Origin: Nocardioides halotolerans DSM 19273
GTDB lineage: Bacteria; Actinomycetota; Actinomycetes; Propionibacteriales; Nocardioidaceae
Length of the DNA stretch: 64,000 nt
Assembly: GCF_000422805.1 (NCBI RefSeq)
Contig: NZ_AUGT01000009.1
Coordinates: 196,727 to 260,726, forward strand
Direction: 5' to 3'
Shown: one piece after another, positions 26,278-34,905 of the stretch
Layout: each line of letters opens with the position of its first letter
How positions within the stretch are numbered: the first letter of the stretch is position 1
Program-made: the position numbers and the translations under genes
The notes under the pieces: generated by a model
Told to the model about the DNA's origin: nothing
The model's input: only the letters and a program-made list of their open reading frames with translations
Databases searched by the model: none

Positions 26278-26688
26278 ATGACCGAGGACTGGCGCGAGAA
26301 GCTCCGGGGCAGGGGCTACCGGCTCACCCCGCAGCGCGAGTTGATCCTCGACGCGGTCGACACCCTCGGGCACGCCACCCCGGACGAGGTGCTCGCCGAG
26401 GTGCGCAAGCGGTCCTCCGCGCTCAACATCTCGACCGTCTACCGCACCCTCGAGGTGCTCGAAGGCCTCGGCCTCGTCCGCCACGCCCACCTCAGCGACC
26501 GCGCCCCGACGTACCACTCCGTCCGCGACCACGAGCACTTCCACCTGGTCTGCCGGAATTGCCACGAGGTCGTGTCCGTTGACCCAGATGTGCTCTCACC
26601 ACTGCTCGAACGGCTCCGCGCCGACCACGCCTTCACCGCCGACGTCGGCCACCTGACCGTGTTCGGCACCTGCGGGAGCTGCTCGTGA
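26278..26688 (+). CDS. Fur-family metal-dependent repressor
   Basis: The 136-residue protein has the Fur winged helix (LTPQRELILDAV, then ISTVYRTLEVLEGLGLV) and metal ligands HEHFHLVCRNC plus a C-terminal CGSC. The two CxxC pairs predict a structural Zn site; whether it senses Fe, Zn or peroxide cannot be decided from the sequence. It starts 5 bp after the nitrobindin stop and overlaps ygfZ by GTGA, so the three probably form one operon. Confidence 0.92.
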   Translation: MTEDWREKLRGRGYRLTPQRELILDAVDTLGHATPDEVLAEVRKRSSALNISTVYRTLEVLEGLGLVRHAHLSDRAPTYHSVRDHEHFHLVCRNCHEVVSVDPDVLSPLLERLRADHAFTADVGHLTVFGTCGSCS

Positions 26689-27638
26689 CCGCGCCGACCA
26701 GCCCGCTCCTCGGCCTGCCCGGTGCCGTGGCCGGCGACGGCGTCGACGCACCCGTCGCCGCGCACTACGGCTCGTTCAACCTCGAGCAGCGCGCGCTCGA
26801 CGCCGGCGAGGGCTTCGTCGACCTCTCGCACCGCGACGTCGTGCGGATCGAGGGGCCCGACCGGCTGACCTGGCTGCACTCGCTCACCACCCAGCACCTC
26901 GAGTCGCTGGCCCCGGGCCTCACCCTGCCCGGTCTGGTGCTCGACCCGCAGGGCCACGTGGAGCACGCGTTCGTCGGCGCCGACGACGGCACGGCGTTCA
27001 CGCTGCACACCGAGCCCGGCCAGGCGGCCGCGCTGGTGGAGTTCCTCGAGCGGATGAAGTTCATGATGCGCGCCGAGCTCACCGACGTGACGGCGTCCCA
27101 CGCCGTGACCTGGCGCCCGGCGCGCGGCGAGGGCTACGAGCGCTACGAGCTGGTGCCGCGCGACCAGCTGACGTCGTACGCCGAGGCCGCCGGCCCCGCC
27201 GCCGGACTGTGGGCCTTCGAGGCGCTGCGGATCGCGCGGGGGGAGCCGCGGTTCGGCGTCGACACCGACGCGCGCACGATCCCCAACGAGGTCGGGTGGA
27301 TCGGGTCAGCCGTGCACATGGACAAGGGCTGCTACCGCGGCCAGGAGACCGTCGCGCGCGTGCACACCCTCGGCCGCCCGCCTCGGCGGCTGACGCTGCT
27401 GCACCTCGACGGCAGCGAGAACCGCCTCCCTCCGGCCGGCGCCGACCTGCTGCTGGGGGAGAAGGTGGTCGGGTTCGTCGGCTCCTCCGCCCGCCACCAC
27501 GAGCTCGGCCCGATCGCGCTGGGGCTCGTCAAGCGCAACGTCGACCTCGGCGCGGAGCTCACCGTCGACGGCATGCCCGCCGCCCAGGAGGTCGTGGTCG
27601 ACCCCGAGGTCGGGCTGCACGTGCGCCCGCTGCGGTAG
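26685..27638 (+). CDS. ygfZ: YgfZ-type folate-binding Fe-S assembly protein
   Basis: The 317-residue protein belongs to the YgfZ/GcvT-like family, folate-dependent factors that help maintain certain Fe-S enzymes. The signature KGCYRGQE is intact within the stretch around residues 210-218. The GcvT-like start is recognisable in DLSHRDVVRIEGPDRLTWLH. GTG 26685 overlaps the fur stop, showing translational coupling. Confidence 0.93.
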   Translation: MTAPTSPLLGLPGAVAGDGVDAPVAAHYGSFNLEQRALDAGEGFVDLSHRDVVRIEGPDRLTWLHSLTTQHLESLAPGLTLPGLVLDPQGHVEHAFVGADDGTAFTLHTEPGQAAALVEFLERMKFMMRAELTDVTASHAVTWRPARGEGYERYELVPRDQLTSYAEAAGPAAGLWAFEALRIARGEPRFGVDTDARTIPNEVGWIGSAVHMDKGCYRGQETVARVHTLGRPPRRLTLLHLDGSENRLPPAGADLLLGEKVVGFVGSSARHHELGPIALGLVKRNVDLGAELTVDGMPAAQEVVVDPEVGLHVRPLR

Positions 27639-27660
27639 GGCCTGGGCCCGGTCATTTGCC

Positions 27661-27721
27661 GTCGAGTGACCGGATCTGCAGGTGTGGGAGCGCTCCAGAC
27701 CTGCGAAGTGGGTCACTCGAC
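27661..27721. repeat. Nested palindrome between convergent genes
   Basis: Arms GTCGAGTGACC (27661-27671) and complement (27711-27721) extend a few bases further with one bulge. An inner GCAGGT/ACCTGC pair and GGAGCGCTCC lie in the loop. It sits between the ygfZ stop and the stop of the opposing coiled-coil gene and probably terminates both. Confidence 0.8.
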
Positions 27722-27738
27722 GCAAGACGCCGGACCGC

Positions 27739-29415
27739 TCAGCTGCCACCCAGACCAGGGCGCCAGGGCGTGATCGCCTCGACGAACGGCTGCGGGTCGA
27801 CGAGCCGGGAGTCGATCTCGTACGGCGCCATGCCCTTGCGCAGGAACAGCACCTTCCAGCGCCGCTCGCCCGGCCGGCCGACCATCTCGACCTTGGTGTT
27901 GGGGGTGGTGAGGTCGAACCGGCGGTGGCTGTCGCCCTCGTCGACGTGCACGACACCGTGTTCCAGCCACACCTGGCCGGCGGAGCCCTTGGAGCGGCCG
28001 ACCACGACCACCAGGACGAGGGTGACCGCGCTGGCGACGATGCCCGGTGTGGTCGTGAGCTGGTCGAGGTAGGCCTCGTAGACCGCGGTCGCGGCGGACG
28101 CGAGCGCCGCCAGACCGAGCAGCACCGTGATGACCGCCGAGCTGCTGGGCGAGCGGAACTCCACGAGCTCCGGCACCCCCTCGGGCTGGATGCGGGGCGC
28201 CGCCGGCTTGGGGGCGGGCTTCGCGGGTGGCGCGGTCACGGCGACGGGAGCCGCGGGCGCCGCCGGAGAGGGGGGTACGACGGGCGGCGCGGCCCGGCGC
28301 GCCTGCTCGGCCGCGACCGTCGCCTGCGTCTGCTCGAGCAGCGCGGCGCGAGCCTCCTCCAGTGCGGTGGCGAGCTCCTGGGCGCGGGCCTCGGCGGCGG
28401 ACCGGTCGGCGAGCGCCTTGGCGGCTGCCTCGGCCTGGGCGCGGGCGTGGGCCTCGGCGGCCTCGCGCTCGAGGCTCGCGCGCAGCGCGGCCTCCTCGGC
28501 CTCGCCCCGCGCGAGGTGCGCGGCCTCGGCGGCGGCGGCCGCCTCCCGTGCCTCGCGCTCGACCCGGATCCGGTCGGCGTTCGCGACGGCCATCTGCTCG
28601 GCGGTCTCGGAGGCGAGCTGCTCGGCGACGGCGCGCCGCTGCGCCTCGCTGCGAGCCCGGGCGGCCTGCTCACGAGCGGCCTGCTCGGCGGCCTCGCGGC
28701 CCCTGGCCGCCTGGGTGGCGGCTGCCTCGGCCCGCGCGGTCTGCTCGGCGTGCCGCACGGCGGCCTGCTCGGCGGCGGCCCGGGCGGCGTGCGCGGCCTC
28801 CGCGGCCTCGGTCATCTCCCGGGTCGCGCGCTCGATCTCGCGGCGCACCTTGCGCGGCAGCGTGAGCTCCTGCGCACGCGCGGCCGCGGCCTCGGCGGCC
28901 GCGGTGTCGACGTGGGGACGGGCCGGTGCCGGCGAGTAGTAGCCGGTCTTGCGGCGCAGCAGCCCGCGGCGCACCTGGGGGAGCTCGTCGGGGTCGGTCA
29001 TGCCGTTGGCGAGGGCCTGGGCGATCACCCGCTCGGTGGCGGCCGCAGCGGCGGCCTCGGCAGCCTCGCGTCGCGCCTCGAGCTCGGCGAGCTCCTCGGC
29101 CGTGGGCGCGGGCTCGGCCCAGCGCTGGACCTCGATGACGACGCCCTCGTCGCTGGGTTCGTCGATCTCGGCGGTCTCCGCGCTGACGGCCTCGACGTCC
29201 GTGCCCTCGTCAGTGGTGTCGTCAGTGGTGTCGCGGGAGATCTCGGCCGAGCGGCGGACCACCTCGGTGGCCTGGCTCTCGTCGAGCTCGCCGAGCTGCG
29301 GCGGCTCGGCCTGCTCCTGGTGACGGCGCCAGCGACGCAGGCGCGACCCGCCGGCGGACGGTGCCTCCGCGGGGTCGGAGGGTGTCCGCTCCGCGTCGGA
29401 GGTCGCCGAGCTCAT
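27739..29415 (-). CDS. Coiled-coil membrane protein with C-terminal PH-like domain (558 aa)
   Basis: An acidic N-terminal region is followed by a short basic segment (PQVRRGLLRRKTGYYSP) and an Ala/Glu/Arg-rich coiled coil of about 200 residues similar in style to the 1358-residue protein nearby. Then come a Pro/Ala linker, two membrane helices (about 427-446 and 457-474) and a small C-terminal beta-rich domain (about 480-550) resembling bacterial PH-type domains. I infer a membrane-bound scaffold. The start is ATG 29415, with TAGCCT (29428-29423) 7 nt upstream; a GTG one codon earlier is an alternative. Confidence 0.82.
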   Translation of the reverse strand: MSSATSDAERTPSDPAEAPSAGGSRLRRWRRHQEQAEPPQLGELDESQATEVVRRSAEISRDTTDDTTDEGTDVEAVSAETAEIDEPSDEGVVIEVQRWAEPAPTAEELAELEARREAAEAAAAAATERVIAQALANGMTDPDELPQVRRGLLRRKTGYYSPAPARPHVDTAAAEAAAARAQELTLPRKVRREIERATREMTEAAEAAHAARAAAEQAAVRHAEQTARAEAAATQAARGREAAEQAAREQAARARSEAQRRAVAEQLASETAEQMAVANADRIRVEREAREAAAAAEAAHLARGEAEEAALRASLEREAAEAHARAQAEAAAKALADRSAAEARAQELATALEEARAALLEQTQATVAAEQARRAAPPVVPPSPAAPAAPVAVTAPPAKPAPKPAAPRIQPEGVPELVEFRSPSSSAVITVLLGLAALASAATAVYEAYLDQLTTTPGIVASAVTLVLVVVVGRSKGSAGQVWLEHGVVHVDEGDSHRRFDLTTPNTKVEMVGRPGERRWKVLFLRKGMAPYEIDSRLVDPQPFVEAITPWRPGLGGS

Positions 29416-29472
29416 CACATCGAGGCTAACGACGCAGCCGCGCCGGGGTGACGAGTTCCGGGCGACGCGGCG

Positions 29473-30348
29473 TCAGGGGCGGCGGTACTGCACGTGGGTG
29501 TCCGCGTCGGCGTGCGTGAAGCCGAGCCCCGCGTAGACGTGCACCGCCGGGGCGTTGTCGGACTCGACGTAGAGCAGCACCTCGGCCGCGCCCTGCCCGC
29601 GCAGGTGCTCGAGCCCGGCGAGGGTCAGCACCCGCCCGAGGCCCTGCCCCTGCGCGGCCGGGTCGATCGCGACGACGTACACCTCCCCGAGGTCGCTGCT
29701 GTGCTGCTTGGTCCAGTGGAACCCCCGCAGCCCGTCACCCGAGTCGGCGACCAGCAGCCCGGCCGGGTCGAACCACGGCTCGGCCATCCGGGCCGCGAGC
29801 CCCTCGGCGTCCAGCGACCCCTGCTCGGGGTGGTGTGCGAACGCCGCGCCGTTGACCCGCAGCACCTCGTCGCGGTCGTCGTCGCGGTAGCCGCGCACGG
29901 TGACGCCGTCGGGCACGACGAGGTCGGGCAGCGGCTCGCTGGTCGGGCGCCGCATGACCCACAGCTCGCGGGCGCGGCGCAGCCCGTGCCTCGCGGCGAG
30001 GGCCGCGGCGGCGGGGTGGTCGTTGTGCGACCACGCGGTCACCGCGGCGTCGCCCGCCAGCGCCTCGGCGGCCAGCTCGCGGCCCAGCCCGCGCCCCCGG
30101 GCAGCGGGGGCGACCGCGAGGTCGACACCGCCGTCGTGCGCGACGGCGAACCCGTCCTCGCCGGCCAGCCAGAGCGTGCTGCCGGCCAGCCCGTGGTTCT
30201 TCACCCGCAGCTGGGCGGCCTCGTCGAGAGGGTCCTGCTCGCCCGCGTCGCGGACCGCCGCGCGCACCGCCTCGAGGACGCCGCGCCAGTCGCCCGCCGT
30301 GCCGTCGGCCGTGCCTTCGGACCTGCCGTCGTCGATCCGGGTCACCAC
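29473..30348 (-). CDS. mshD: Mycothiol synthase MshD
   Basis: The 291-residue protein contains two GNAT domains and performs the last step of mycothiol synthesis, acetylating Cys-GlcN-Ins with acetyl-CoA. The active C-terminal domain shows FHWTKQHSSDLGEVYVVAI then DPAAQGQGLGRVLT, the acetyl-CoA loop, and ESDNAPAVHVYAGLGF. The N-terminal domain keeps a degenerate ARGRGLGREL loop. It starts at GTG 30348, 7 nt after TAGGGT (30361-30356), a leaderless arrangement. mshD next to glnR matches the M. tuberculosis Rv0818-Rv0819 order. Confidence 0.93.
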   Translation of the reverse strand: MVTRIDDGRSEGTADGTAGDWRGVLEAVRAAVRDAGEQDPLDEAAQLRVKNHGLAGSTLWLAGEDGFAVAHDGGVDLAVAPAARGRGLGRELAAEALAGDAAVTAWSHNDHPAAAALAARHGLRRARELWVMRRPTSEPLPDLVVPDGVTVRGYRDDDRDEVLRVNGAAFAHHPEQGSLDAEGLAARMAEPWFDPAGLLVADSGDGLRGFHWTKQHSSDLGEVYVVAIDPAAQGQGLGRVLTLAGLEHLRGQGAAEVLLYVESDNAPAVHVYAGLGFTHADADTHVQYRRP

Positions 30349-30367
30349 GCCGCCGACCCTAGGCGAA

Positions 30368-31123
30368 CTACGCGGTGCTGTGCTCCGAGGCCTCGGCGAC
30401 CTCGGCGACCTCGGCGACCTCCGCGACGGAGTTCGTCGTCTCCTTCGCCGGGATCACGAACCGGTAGCCGACGTTGCGCACCGTGCCGATCAGCGTCTCG
30501 TTGTCGGGGCCGAGCTTGGCCCGCAGCCTGCGCACGTGCACGTCGACCGTGCGGGTGCCGCCGAAGTAGTCGTAGCCCCACACCTCCTGGAGCAGCTGCT
30601 GGCGGCTGAACACCCGGCCCGGGTGCTGCGCCAGGAACTTCAGCAGCTCGAACTCCTTGAAGGTGAGGTCGAGGTGGCGCTTGCCGATCTTGGCGGTGTA
30701 CGTCGCGTCGTCGACGATCACCTCGCCGGAGCGGATCACGTGGGCGTCGGGGTCGGCCGCCTCGCGCTGGGCGGTCAGCCGCCCGATGGCGAGCTTGATC
30801 CGCGCCTCGAGCTCGGCCGGCCCGCAGGTGTGGAGCAGGACGTCGTCCATGCCCCAGTCATGGGTGACGACGGACAGGCCGCCCTCGGTCGCCACGAGGA
30901 GCACCGGGACGTCGGTGCCGGTCGTGCGGATCAGCCGGCACAGGTCGCGGGCGTGGGCGAGGTCCTGGCGCCCGTCGACGAGCAGGAGGTCGGACTCGGG
31001 GGCCTCGAGCAGCGCGCTGCCCTCGGCGGGCAGGATCTTGACCTGGTGGCCGAGCAGGGCCAGCCCGGGCAGCACCTCGGCCGAGGGCTGCAGCGCGTTG
31101 GTCAGCAGCAGCAGGACGCTCAT
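30368..31123 (-). CDS. glnR: Nitrogen regulator GlnR
   Basis: The 251-residue protein is an orphan OmpR-type regulator that controls nitrogen genes in actinobacteria. The start [14 protein letters not shown] and the receiver-like domain ([30 protein letters not shown]) match GlnR. The DNA-binding winged helix ([35 protein letters not shown]) is highly typical. I chose ATG 31123 because GlnR proteins begin there; a 31-codon in-frame upstream extension would run into the promoter region. The C-terminus carries a short VAE repeat encoded by a 9-bp tandem repeat. Confidence 0.93.
   Translation of the reverse strand: MSVLLLLTNALQPSAEVLPGLALLGHQVKILPAEGSALLEAPESDLLLVDGRQDLAHARDLCRLIRTTGTDVPVLLVATEGGLSVVTHDWGMDDVLLHTCGPAELEARIKLAIGRLTAQREAADPDAHVIRSGEVIVDDATYTAKIGKRHLDLTFKEFELLKFLAQHPGRVFSRQQLLQEVWGYDYFGGTRTVDVHVRRLRAKLGPDNETLIGTVRNVGYRFVIPAKETTNSVAEVAEVAEVAEASEHSTA
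30391..30426. repeat. 9-bp tandem repeat in the 3' end of glnR
   Basis: The unit CCTCGGCGA is repeated three times exactly (30391-30417), followed by one variant copy, encoding repeated Val-Ala-Glu in the GlnR tail. Copy-number change would stay in frame. Confidence 0.8.
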
Positions 31124-31243
31124 CTGGACACCAGGCCTCTCCGAGGGAGCGGAGTGGGACCGAGGCACGGCGCTGGGCTCCGGTTCTTCCGAGTTGTCTG
31201 AGAAGTTTAGGTACACCCGACCTCACTGTGAAGGAACTCGACC

Positions 31244-31519
31244 GTGGCTGAGACGAGCGTCATCCGGGTCCGCTACTGGGCCGCCGCCAAGGCTGCGGCC
31301 GGCACGGACGCCGATGACCTGCCGGTGACCGGGCCGGCCACGCTGGCCGAGGTGCGGGCTGCGGCGGCCGCTCTGCACCCCGGGACCCGCCTGGCCGAGG
31401 TGCTCGCCGCCTGCTCGACGCTGGTCGGTGACCAGCCGGTCGGCCGGGCCGACCCCGCGTCGTACGTCATCGAGCCCGGGGCGGCCGTGGAGTTCCTGCC
31501 GCCGTTCGCGGGCGGCTGA
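31244..31519 (+). CDS. MoaD/ThiS-family sulfur carrier protein
   Basis: The 91-residue ubiquitin-like protein ends in the diagnostic Gly-Gly (VEFLPPFAGG) that is adenylated and thiocarboxylated in molybdopterin or thiamine synthesis. Beta-grasp features include VIRVRYWAAAKAAAG at the start. The start is GTG, divergent from glnR. No moaE or adenylase is nearby, so the recipient pathway is open; sulfur genes elsewhere in the window fit a sulfur-carrier role. Confidence 0.88.
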   Translation: MAETSVIRVRYWAAAKAAAGTDADDLPVTGPATLAEVRAAAAALHPGTRLAEVLAACSTLVGDQPVGRADPASYVIEPGAAVEFLPPFAGG

Positions 31520-31575
31520 GCCCGCCCCGCCCAGCCCTGCGCCGGGTCGCGACGCGGTCACGGTGTCGGCGATTT

Positions 31576-31592
31576 CGGCCCGCAACGGGCCG
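31576..31592 (+). terminator. Short hairpin between moaD-like gene and kinase
   Basis: CGGCCCG and CGGGCCG pair across a CAA loop, with weaker outer CACGGT/ACCGTG pairing. It lies 56 bp after the MoaD-like stop and may terminate that transcript. Confidence 0.45.
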
Positions 31593-31651
31593 CTGTCTGC
31601 GACCGTGGACCCGACGCTCGGGCGGTCGGGGTCGCAAGGAGGCGAGAGATC

Positions 31652-33133
31652 GTGACGACGCAGGTCGCCGGCGGGGAGCAGCTGTGGCAGCTCACCGTCG
31701 AACACTCGCCGGTCGGCACGACGCTGGTCGCCCCTGACGGCCGGCTCCTGAGCGCCAACCAGGCGCTCTGCGACATGCTCGGCTACAGCGAGGCCGAGAT
31801 GCGCGCGCTGACCTTCCAGCAGATCACCCATCCCGACGACCTCGCCGAGGACCTGGCCCTCCTGGAGGCGACACTGGCGGGCCACCGCTCGTCGTACCGC
31901 CTGCGCAAGCGCTACCTCCACGCCGACGGCCACGTGGTGCACGGCGACCTGTCGGTGGCGCTGCTGCGCTCGCCCGACGGGACGCCGATCCACTTCATCT
32001 CCCAGATCCTCGACGTCACCGAGGCGCACGAGTACGCCGAGCGGCTGGCCGAGACGTCGCGCGCGCTCGATCGCCAGCGGCGCTACCTCGAGGCGATCCT
32101 CGACTCCGTCGACGTGGGCGTCGCCGTGCTCGACTCCGACCGCGGCGTCGTGGTCGCGAACCGCCGCCACCAGCAGTTCATCGACCTCGCGCATCCCGAG
32201 GGCAGCGAGGACATGGCCGGGAAGCCCGGCGACCTGTTCGCCGAGGGCGGGCGCCAGCTCGCCGCAGACGAGCTCCCCTCCACGAGGGCGGCGCAGGGCG
32301 AGGAGTTCGACGAGGTGATCATCTGGGTCGGCGCCGACCCGGTCACCCAGCGCGCGCTGTCGGTGTCGGCCCGGTCGGTGCGGGGCGACGGGGGCGAGTT
32401 CTCCGGCGCTGTGCTGGCCTACGCCGACGTCACCGACCTCGCGCGGGCGCTGGCCGCGAAGGACCAGTTCGTGGCCGCGGTGTCGCACGAGCTCCGCACC
32501 CCGCTCACCTCCGTGCTCGGCAACCTCGAGCTGGTGTCGGACTCGCCGGACCTGAGCGAGGACGCCCGGGAGCGGCTCCACGTCGTCGAGCGCAACGCCG
32601 TACGCCTGCGCGAGCTGGTCGCCGACCTCCTGCTCGTCGCCCAGATGACCGACGGTCGCCTGGAGCTGCACCGGCTGCCGGTCGACCTCGGTGAGATGGT
32701 GGTCGAGGCGGCCGACGCGCTGCGACCGTCCGCGCACCGCGCCCGGCTCACCCTCGACGCGCACGTGCCCGAGGAGCCGCTGGTCGCGAAGGTCGACGCA
32801 CACCGGCTGCGGCAGGTCGTCGACAACCTGCTGAGCAACGCCGTGAAGTACACCGAGCCCGGCGGGTCGATCCTGGTGCGCCTGCGGCAGCGCGGGAAGG
32901 TCGTCGAGCTCTCGGTGTCGGACACCGGGATCGGCGTCGCCCCCGAGGAGCACGAGCGGCTCTTCCGGCGGTTCTTCCGCGGCGCCCAGGCCACCCAGCG
33001 CCAGATCCCGGGCGCGGGCCTCGGGCTCAGCATCGTGCGCGCGATCGTGGAGGCGCACGGTGGGCACGTGGAGGTGGACAGCATCCACGGACACGGCAGC
33101 ATCTTCCGCGTCGAGCTCCCCGTCACGCCCTGA
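31652..33133 (+). CDS. PAS-domain sensor histidine kinase
   Basis: The 493-residue kinase has two PAS domains (about 12-130 and 145-265), then a DHp domain with phospho-acceptor His279 (SHELRTPL) and a HATPase_c domain with N box (DNLLSNAVKYT), G1 (DTGIGVAPEE) and G2 (GAGLGLSIV). No membrane helix is seen, so it senses a cytoplasmic cue. No response regulator is adjacent. It starts at GTG with a good GGAGGCGAG site. Confidence 0.9.
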   Translation: MTTQVAGGEQLWQLTVEHSPVGTTLVAPDGRLLSANQALCDMLGYSEAEMRALTFQQITHPDDLAEDLALLEATLAGHRSSYRLRKRYLHADGHVVHGDLSVALLRSPDGTPIHFISQILDVTEAHEYAERLAETSRALDRQRRYLEAILDSVDVGVAVLDSDRGVVVANRRHQQFIDLAHPEGSEDMAGKPGDLFAEGGRQLAADELPSTRAAQGEEFDEVIIWVGADPVTQRALSVSARSVRGDGGEFSGAVLAYADVTDLARALAAKDQFVAAVSHELRTPLTSVLGNLELVSDSPDLSEDARERLHVVERNAVRLRELVADLLLVAQMTDGRLELHRLPVDLGEMVVEAADALRPSAHRARLTLDAHVPEEPLVAKVDAHRLRQVVDNLLSNAVKYTEPGGSILVRLRQRGKVVELSVSDTGIGVAPEEHERLFRRFFRGAQATQRQIPGAGLGLSIVRAIVEAHGGHVEVDSIHGHGSIFRVELPVTP

Positions 33134-33222
33134 CCCCTCTCGCCGACTCTCCATTGCTGGTGGATGCGGCTGGCGTCCGGCGCCGCCATGGATTGACAGC
33201 CATGGCCTAGGCTCCGGCCACC

Positions 33223-34053
33223 ATGAGCGAGGACTACGAGCCGGCGGCCCACTACGACCGGGTGACCGCCGCGTGGGGGCTGCTGCTCGGGGACGAGCTG
33301 CACTACGGCTACTTCGCGACCGGCGACGAGGACCTGCCCGCGGCCACCGCGGCGCTCACCTCGCGGATGATCGACAACGCGCGGTTCGAGCCTGGCCAGC
33401 GGGTGCTCGACGTCGGCTGCGGCACCGGCGCGCCGGCGTGCCGCCTGGCCGCCGACCTCGGGGTCGAGGTGCTCGGCATCACCACGAGCGCGGTCGGGGT
33501 CGCCGCGGCGACCGGGCGGGCGCGCCGCGCCGGCCTGCCCGGTGCCACGTTCGAGGTGCGCGACGGCACCGACAACCAGCTGCCCGACGCGTCGTTCGAC
33601 CGGGTCTGGGTGATGGAGTCGTCGCACCTGATGCCCGAGCGCGAGCGGCTGCTCGCCGAGTGCGCCCGGGTGCTGCGTCCGGGCGGCCGGCTGGTGCTGT
33701 GCGACCTGGTGCGGCGCCGCGAGATCCCGTTCCTCGAGCTGCGGCAGCGGACCCGGGAGTTCGGGGTGCTGCGCGCGGCGTTCGGGTCGGCGCGGATGGA
33801 CCCGCTGGCCGACTACGCGTCGTACGCCGAGGCGGCCGGCCTGACCGACGTGCAGACCGAGGACGTCACCACCGAGACGCGGCCGACGTTCGACCGCTGG
33901 CAGGACAACGTCGCCGCCCATCGCGACGAGGTCACCGCGATCCTCGGCGCCGAGAGCGTCGACCAGTTCGACGAGTCCTGCGACATCCTGCGTGCGTTCT
34001 GGGACGACGGCACCCTCGGCTACGGGCTGGTGACGGCCGTCAAGGTCGGCTAG
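33223..34053 (+). CDS. Class I SAM-dependent methyltransferase
   Basis: The 276-residue enzyme carries the SAM-binding glycine motif VLDVGCGTGAPACRLA (about residues 64-79), the DGTDNQLPDASFDRVWVMES post-motif and a C-terminal cap like small-molecule C-/N-/O-methyltransferases. The start HYDRVTAAWGLLLGDELHYGYF resembles sarcosine/tocopherol-type methyltransferases. The substrate is unknown. It stands alone, convergent with the SDR gene. Confidence 0.8.
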   Translation: MSEDYEPAAHYDRVTAAWGLLLGDELHYGYFATGDEDLPAATAALTSRMIDNARFEPGQRVLDVGCGTGAPACRLAADLGVEVLGITTSAVGVAAATGRARRAGLPGATFEVRDGTDNQLPDASFDRVWVMESSHLMPERERLLAECARVLRPGGRLVLCDLVRRREIPFLELRQRTREFGVLRAAFGSARMDPLADYASYAEAAGLTDVQTEDVTTETRPTFDRWQDNVAAHRDEVTAILGAESVDQFDESCDILRAFWDDGTLGYGLVTAVKVG

Positions 34054-34064
34054 ACGTGTGAAGC

Positions 34065-34112
34065 CCGATTCGGCGCGAATGCGCCGGATCGGTCTTGTTT
34101 CACGCGTGAAAC
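34065..34112. repeat. Hairpin plus palindrome between convergent genes
   Basis: A hairpin (CCGAT-CGGCGC arm 34065-34076, complement ending 34092, one mismatch, GAAT loop) is followed by the perfect 16-bp palindrome GTTTCACGCGTGAAAC (34097-34112). A degenerate second copy of the hairpin follows to about 34147. This lies between two facing stop codons and is probably a terminator region. Confidence 0.65.
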
Positions 34113-34164
34113 GCGGCCGGATGGGCGCCTTTGCGCTGATCTGGTCTTGGCTGAGCGCCACCCC

Positions 34165-34905
34165 TCAGGCCGTGAGACCGCCGTCGGCGACGATCACCTG
34201 ACCGGTGAGGTAGTCCTGGCCGGGCGCGGTGAGGAACTGCACCACCCGCGCGATGTCCGCCGGCTCGCCGAGCCGGCCGGCCGGCGTACGACGCACGATC
34301 TGGTCGAGCTGGTCCTCGTCGAGGCCGTGCGACATCTCGGTGCGCAGGTAGCCGGGCGCGACGGAGTTGACCGTGATGCCGCGCGACCCCAGCTCGCGCG
34401 CCAGCGCGCGGGTCATGCCGTCGAGGGCGGCCTTGGTCGCGCTGTAGACGACCAGGCCGCGGTAGCCCGACAGGCCGACGATCGAGGAGATGTTGACGAT
34501 GTGACCGTGGCCGCCCGACAGCATCCGGCGGACCACGAGCTTGGTCATCTGCAGCGTGCCCTTGAGGTTGAGGTCGACGACCGTGTCGACGTCGTCGTCG
34601 TCCGCGAGCGCGATGACTCCGTCGCGGGCCACGCCCGCGTTGTTGACCAGCACGTCGACGCCGCCCCAGCGCTCGACGACGGCCTTGACGAACGACGCGC
34701 ACGCAGCACGGTCGGCCAGGTCGACCTCCTGGAAGAGGAACCGGTCGGCCGCCTCCGACTCCCAGCGCGCCACCTCGTCGGTGCGCGAGCGGGCGCACGT
34801 CGCGACCCGGTCGCCGGAGTCGAGGTAGGACTGCACGATCCCGGCCCCGAGGCCGCGGCTCCCGCCGGTGACGATGACGACGCGGCCGGTCGTGGGGTCG
34901 GTCAT
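34165..34905 (-). CDS. FabG-like short-chain dehydrogenase/reductase
   Basis: The 246-residue SDR is most like 3-oxoacyl-ACP reductases. It has the cofactor motif VTGGSRGLGAG (about 13-23), NNAGVA, the catalytic Ser (SSIVGLSG) and YSATKAA, and ends near a typical TGQVIVADGG. The ATG at 34905 overlaps the adenylase stop by ATGA, placing it third in an ACP-adenylase-SDR operon. Probable role: reduction of a 3-oxoacyl group carried on the operon's ACP. Confidence 0.87.
   Translation of the reverse strand: MTDPTTGRVVIVTGGSRGLGAGIVQSYLDSGDRVATCARSRTDEVARWESEAADRFLFQEVDLADRAACASFVKAVVERWGGVDVLVNNAGVARDGVIALADDDDVDTVVDLNLKGTLQMTKLVVRRMLSGGHGHIVNISSIVGLSGYRGLVVYSATKAALDGMTRALARELGSRGITVNSVAPGYLRTEMSHGLDEDQLDQIVRRTPAGRLGEPADIARVVQFLTAPGQDYLTGQVIVADGGLTA

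Noticed and set aside
33193..33213. A TTGACA -35 with TAGGCT -10 for the methyltransferase at 33223
   Set aside because: The spacer would be only 9 bp, too short for a normal sigma-70-type promoter.
34097..34112. A parS-like site, GTTTCACGCGTGAAAC
   Set aside because: True parS has a CACGTG centre; this has two extra bases (CACGCGTG), and no parAB genes are near.
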